Below are positions 4,651 through 5,403 of a DNA stretch of 5,403 nt, in pieces. The stretch lies in NCBI GenBank assembly GCA_016195145.1, contig JACQAF010000081.1:1-5403 (forward strand), given 5' to 3'. The notes beneath the pieces were generated by a model. That model made no database searches and was not told where the DNA came from. It worked only from the letters and a program-made list of their open reading frames with translations. This stretch comes from Rhodospirillales bacterium. Lineage in GTDB: Bacteria; Pseudomonadota; Alphaproteobacteria; CACIAM-22H2. The position numbers were made by a program, and so were the translations under genes. Numbering within the stretch: position 1 is the first letter of the stretch; every line of letters begins with the position of its first letter.

Positions 4651-5403
4651 ATGACCGCCATCGCCGATATCTGCGCCCGCGAAATTCTCGACAGCCGCGG
4701 CAACCCGACCGTCGAGGTCGATGTCGTTCTCGTGACCGGCATTATCGGCCGCGCCGCTGTGCCGTCCGGCGCGTCGACCGGCGCGCACGAGGCGGTGGAA
4801 CTGCGCGACGGCGACAAGGCGCGCTATGGCGGTAGGGGCGTACGCAAGGCGGTCGCGGCGGTTAATGGCGAGATTTTCGATGTGCTGTCGGGCCGCGAAG
4901 TCGAGAATCAACTTGCCCTCGACCGCGCGATGATCGAGCTCGACGGCGCGCCGAACAAGGGCCGCCTCGGCGCTAACGCCATCCTCGGCGTCAGCCTGGC
5001 GGCGGCCAAGGCGGCGGCGCTGCAATCCGGCCTGCCGCTGTGGCGCTATGTCGGCGGCGCGCGGGCGCACGTCCTGCCGGTGCCGATGATGAACATCGTC
5101 AATGGCGGCGCGCACGCCGATAACCCGATCGACATCCAGGAATTCATGATCATGCCGGTCGGCGCGCCGACCCTGGCCGACGCAGTGCGAATGGGGTCGG
5201 AGGTTTTCCATGCGCTGAAGAAACGCCTGGCCGACGCCGGGCATGCGACCAATGTCGGCGACGAAGGCGGATTTGCGCCCAATCTCAAGAGCGCCGACGA
5301 GGCCCTCGCCTTCATCGTCAAGGCGATCGAGGCCGCCGGCTACAAGCCGGGCGACGACGTCATGCTGGCGCTCGATTCCGCTTCCACCGAATTCTACAAG
5401 GAC
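4651..5403 (+). CDS. eno: Enolase (phosphopyruvate hydratase), N-terminal 251 residues
   Basis: Enolase interconverts 2-phosphoglycerate and phosphoenolpyruvate in glycolysis and gluconeogenesis; it is a cytoplasmic, magnesium-dependent enzyme. The frame opens at ATG 4651 and runs off the window, so about 58% of the usual ~430 residues is seen. The N-terminal domain has REILDSRGNPTVEVDV and the mobile loop PSGAST (38-43). The barrel begins with NGGAHADNPIDIQEFM, containing His155 and Glu164. The catalytic base is Glu205 in VGDEGGFAPN, and the first metal ligand is Asp242 in LALDSAS. The stretch VTGIIGR (28-34) is unusual where a DG-containing turn is common, but no residue is lost. The ribosome binding site is weak (GGAT at 4633-4636, 14 bases away). 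Its product phosphoenolpyruvate is a substrate of KdsA, encoded upstream. Confidence 0.97.
   Translation, partial: MTAIADICAREILDSRGNPTVEVDVVLVTGIIGRAAVPSGASTGAHEAVELRDGDKARYGGRGVRKAVAAVNGEIFDVLSGREVENQLALDRAMIELDGAPNKGRLGANAILGVSLAAAKAAALQSGLPLWRYVGGARAHVLPVPMMNIVNGGAHADNPIDIQEFMIMPVGAPTLADAVRMGSEVFHALKKRLADAGHATNVGDEGGFAPNLKSADEALAFIVKAIEAAGYKPGDDVMLALDSASTEFYKD

Noticed and set aside
4621..5244. A 207-codon open frame on the minus strand
   Set aside because: It lies antisense to eno, and its arginine-, alanine- and histidine-rich peptide is the usual shadow of a GC-rich gene; eno motifs on the + strand are unmistakable.

Overview
The window looks like a GC-rich alphaproteobacterial chromosome. 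It carries the C-terminal part of CTP synthase (pyrG), then kdsA and the first 251 codons of enolase (eno), all on the + strand. The order pyrG-kdsA-eno, usually behind secG, is as I recall it a common alphaproteobacterial arrangement. The metal-dependent KdsA and the presence of PAS_5-type proteins fit that class. A Rhodospirillales-like source is possible, but the sequence does not settle the order.

Layout. (1) 1-977: 3' end of pyrG, with the glutaminase triad intact. (2) 978-1739: an island of distinctly lower GC (about 50% against 65-70% in the neighbours, hand-counted on sample lines). It holds one intact gene for a 194-residue, membrane-anchored protein of unknown function. (3) 1740-3309: kdsA, then a HAD-superfamily gene four bases downstream with a GTG start, almost certainly translationally coupled. 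(4) 3310-4561: two tandem PAS_5-type paralogues, about 65% identical over 111 residues. The first is complete. The second has lost or replaced its N-terminal helix: where that helix should be encoded there is a Gly-Ala-Pro repeat, open in a different reading frame. (5) 4562-4650: a compact region with a plausible sigma-70 promoter, two copies of a 10-bp palindrome and a 9-bp inverted repeat. (6) 4651-5403: eno, running off the window.

Functionally, pyrG supplies CTP and kdsA supplies KDO-8-phosphate. The two are linked because CTP is needed to make CMP-KDO for lipopolysaccharide. Enolase makes phosphoenolpyruvate, a direct substrate of KdsA. The HAD protein keeps the 2-haloacid-dehalogenase type of nucleophile motif and lacks the second Asp of phosphatases, so it is unlikely to be the KDO-8-phosphate phosphatase KdsC. 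The island gene and the PAS pair look like accessory genes inserted into a conserved housekeeping block.

I see no tRNA, rRNA, CRISPR array, transposase or complete mobile element. The features most worth following are the island gene, the rearranged second PAS gene with its repeat, the altered HAD active site and the palindromes at the eno promoter. None is strong evidence of a wholly new system.
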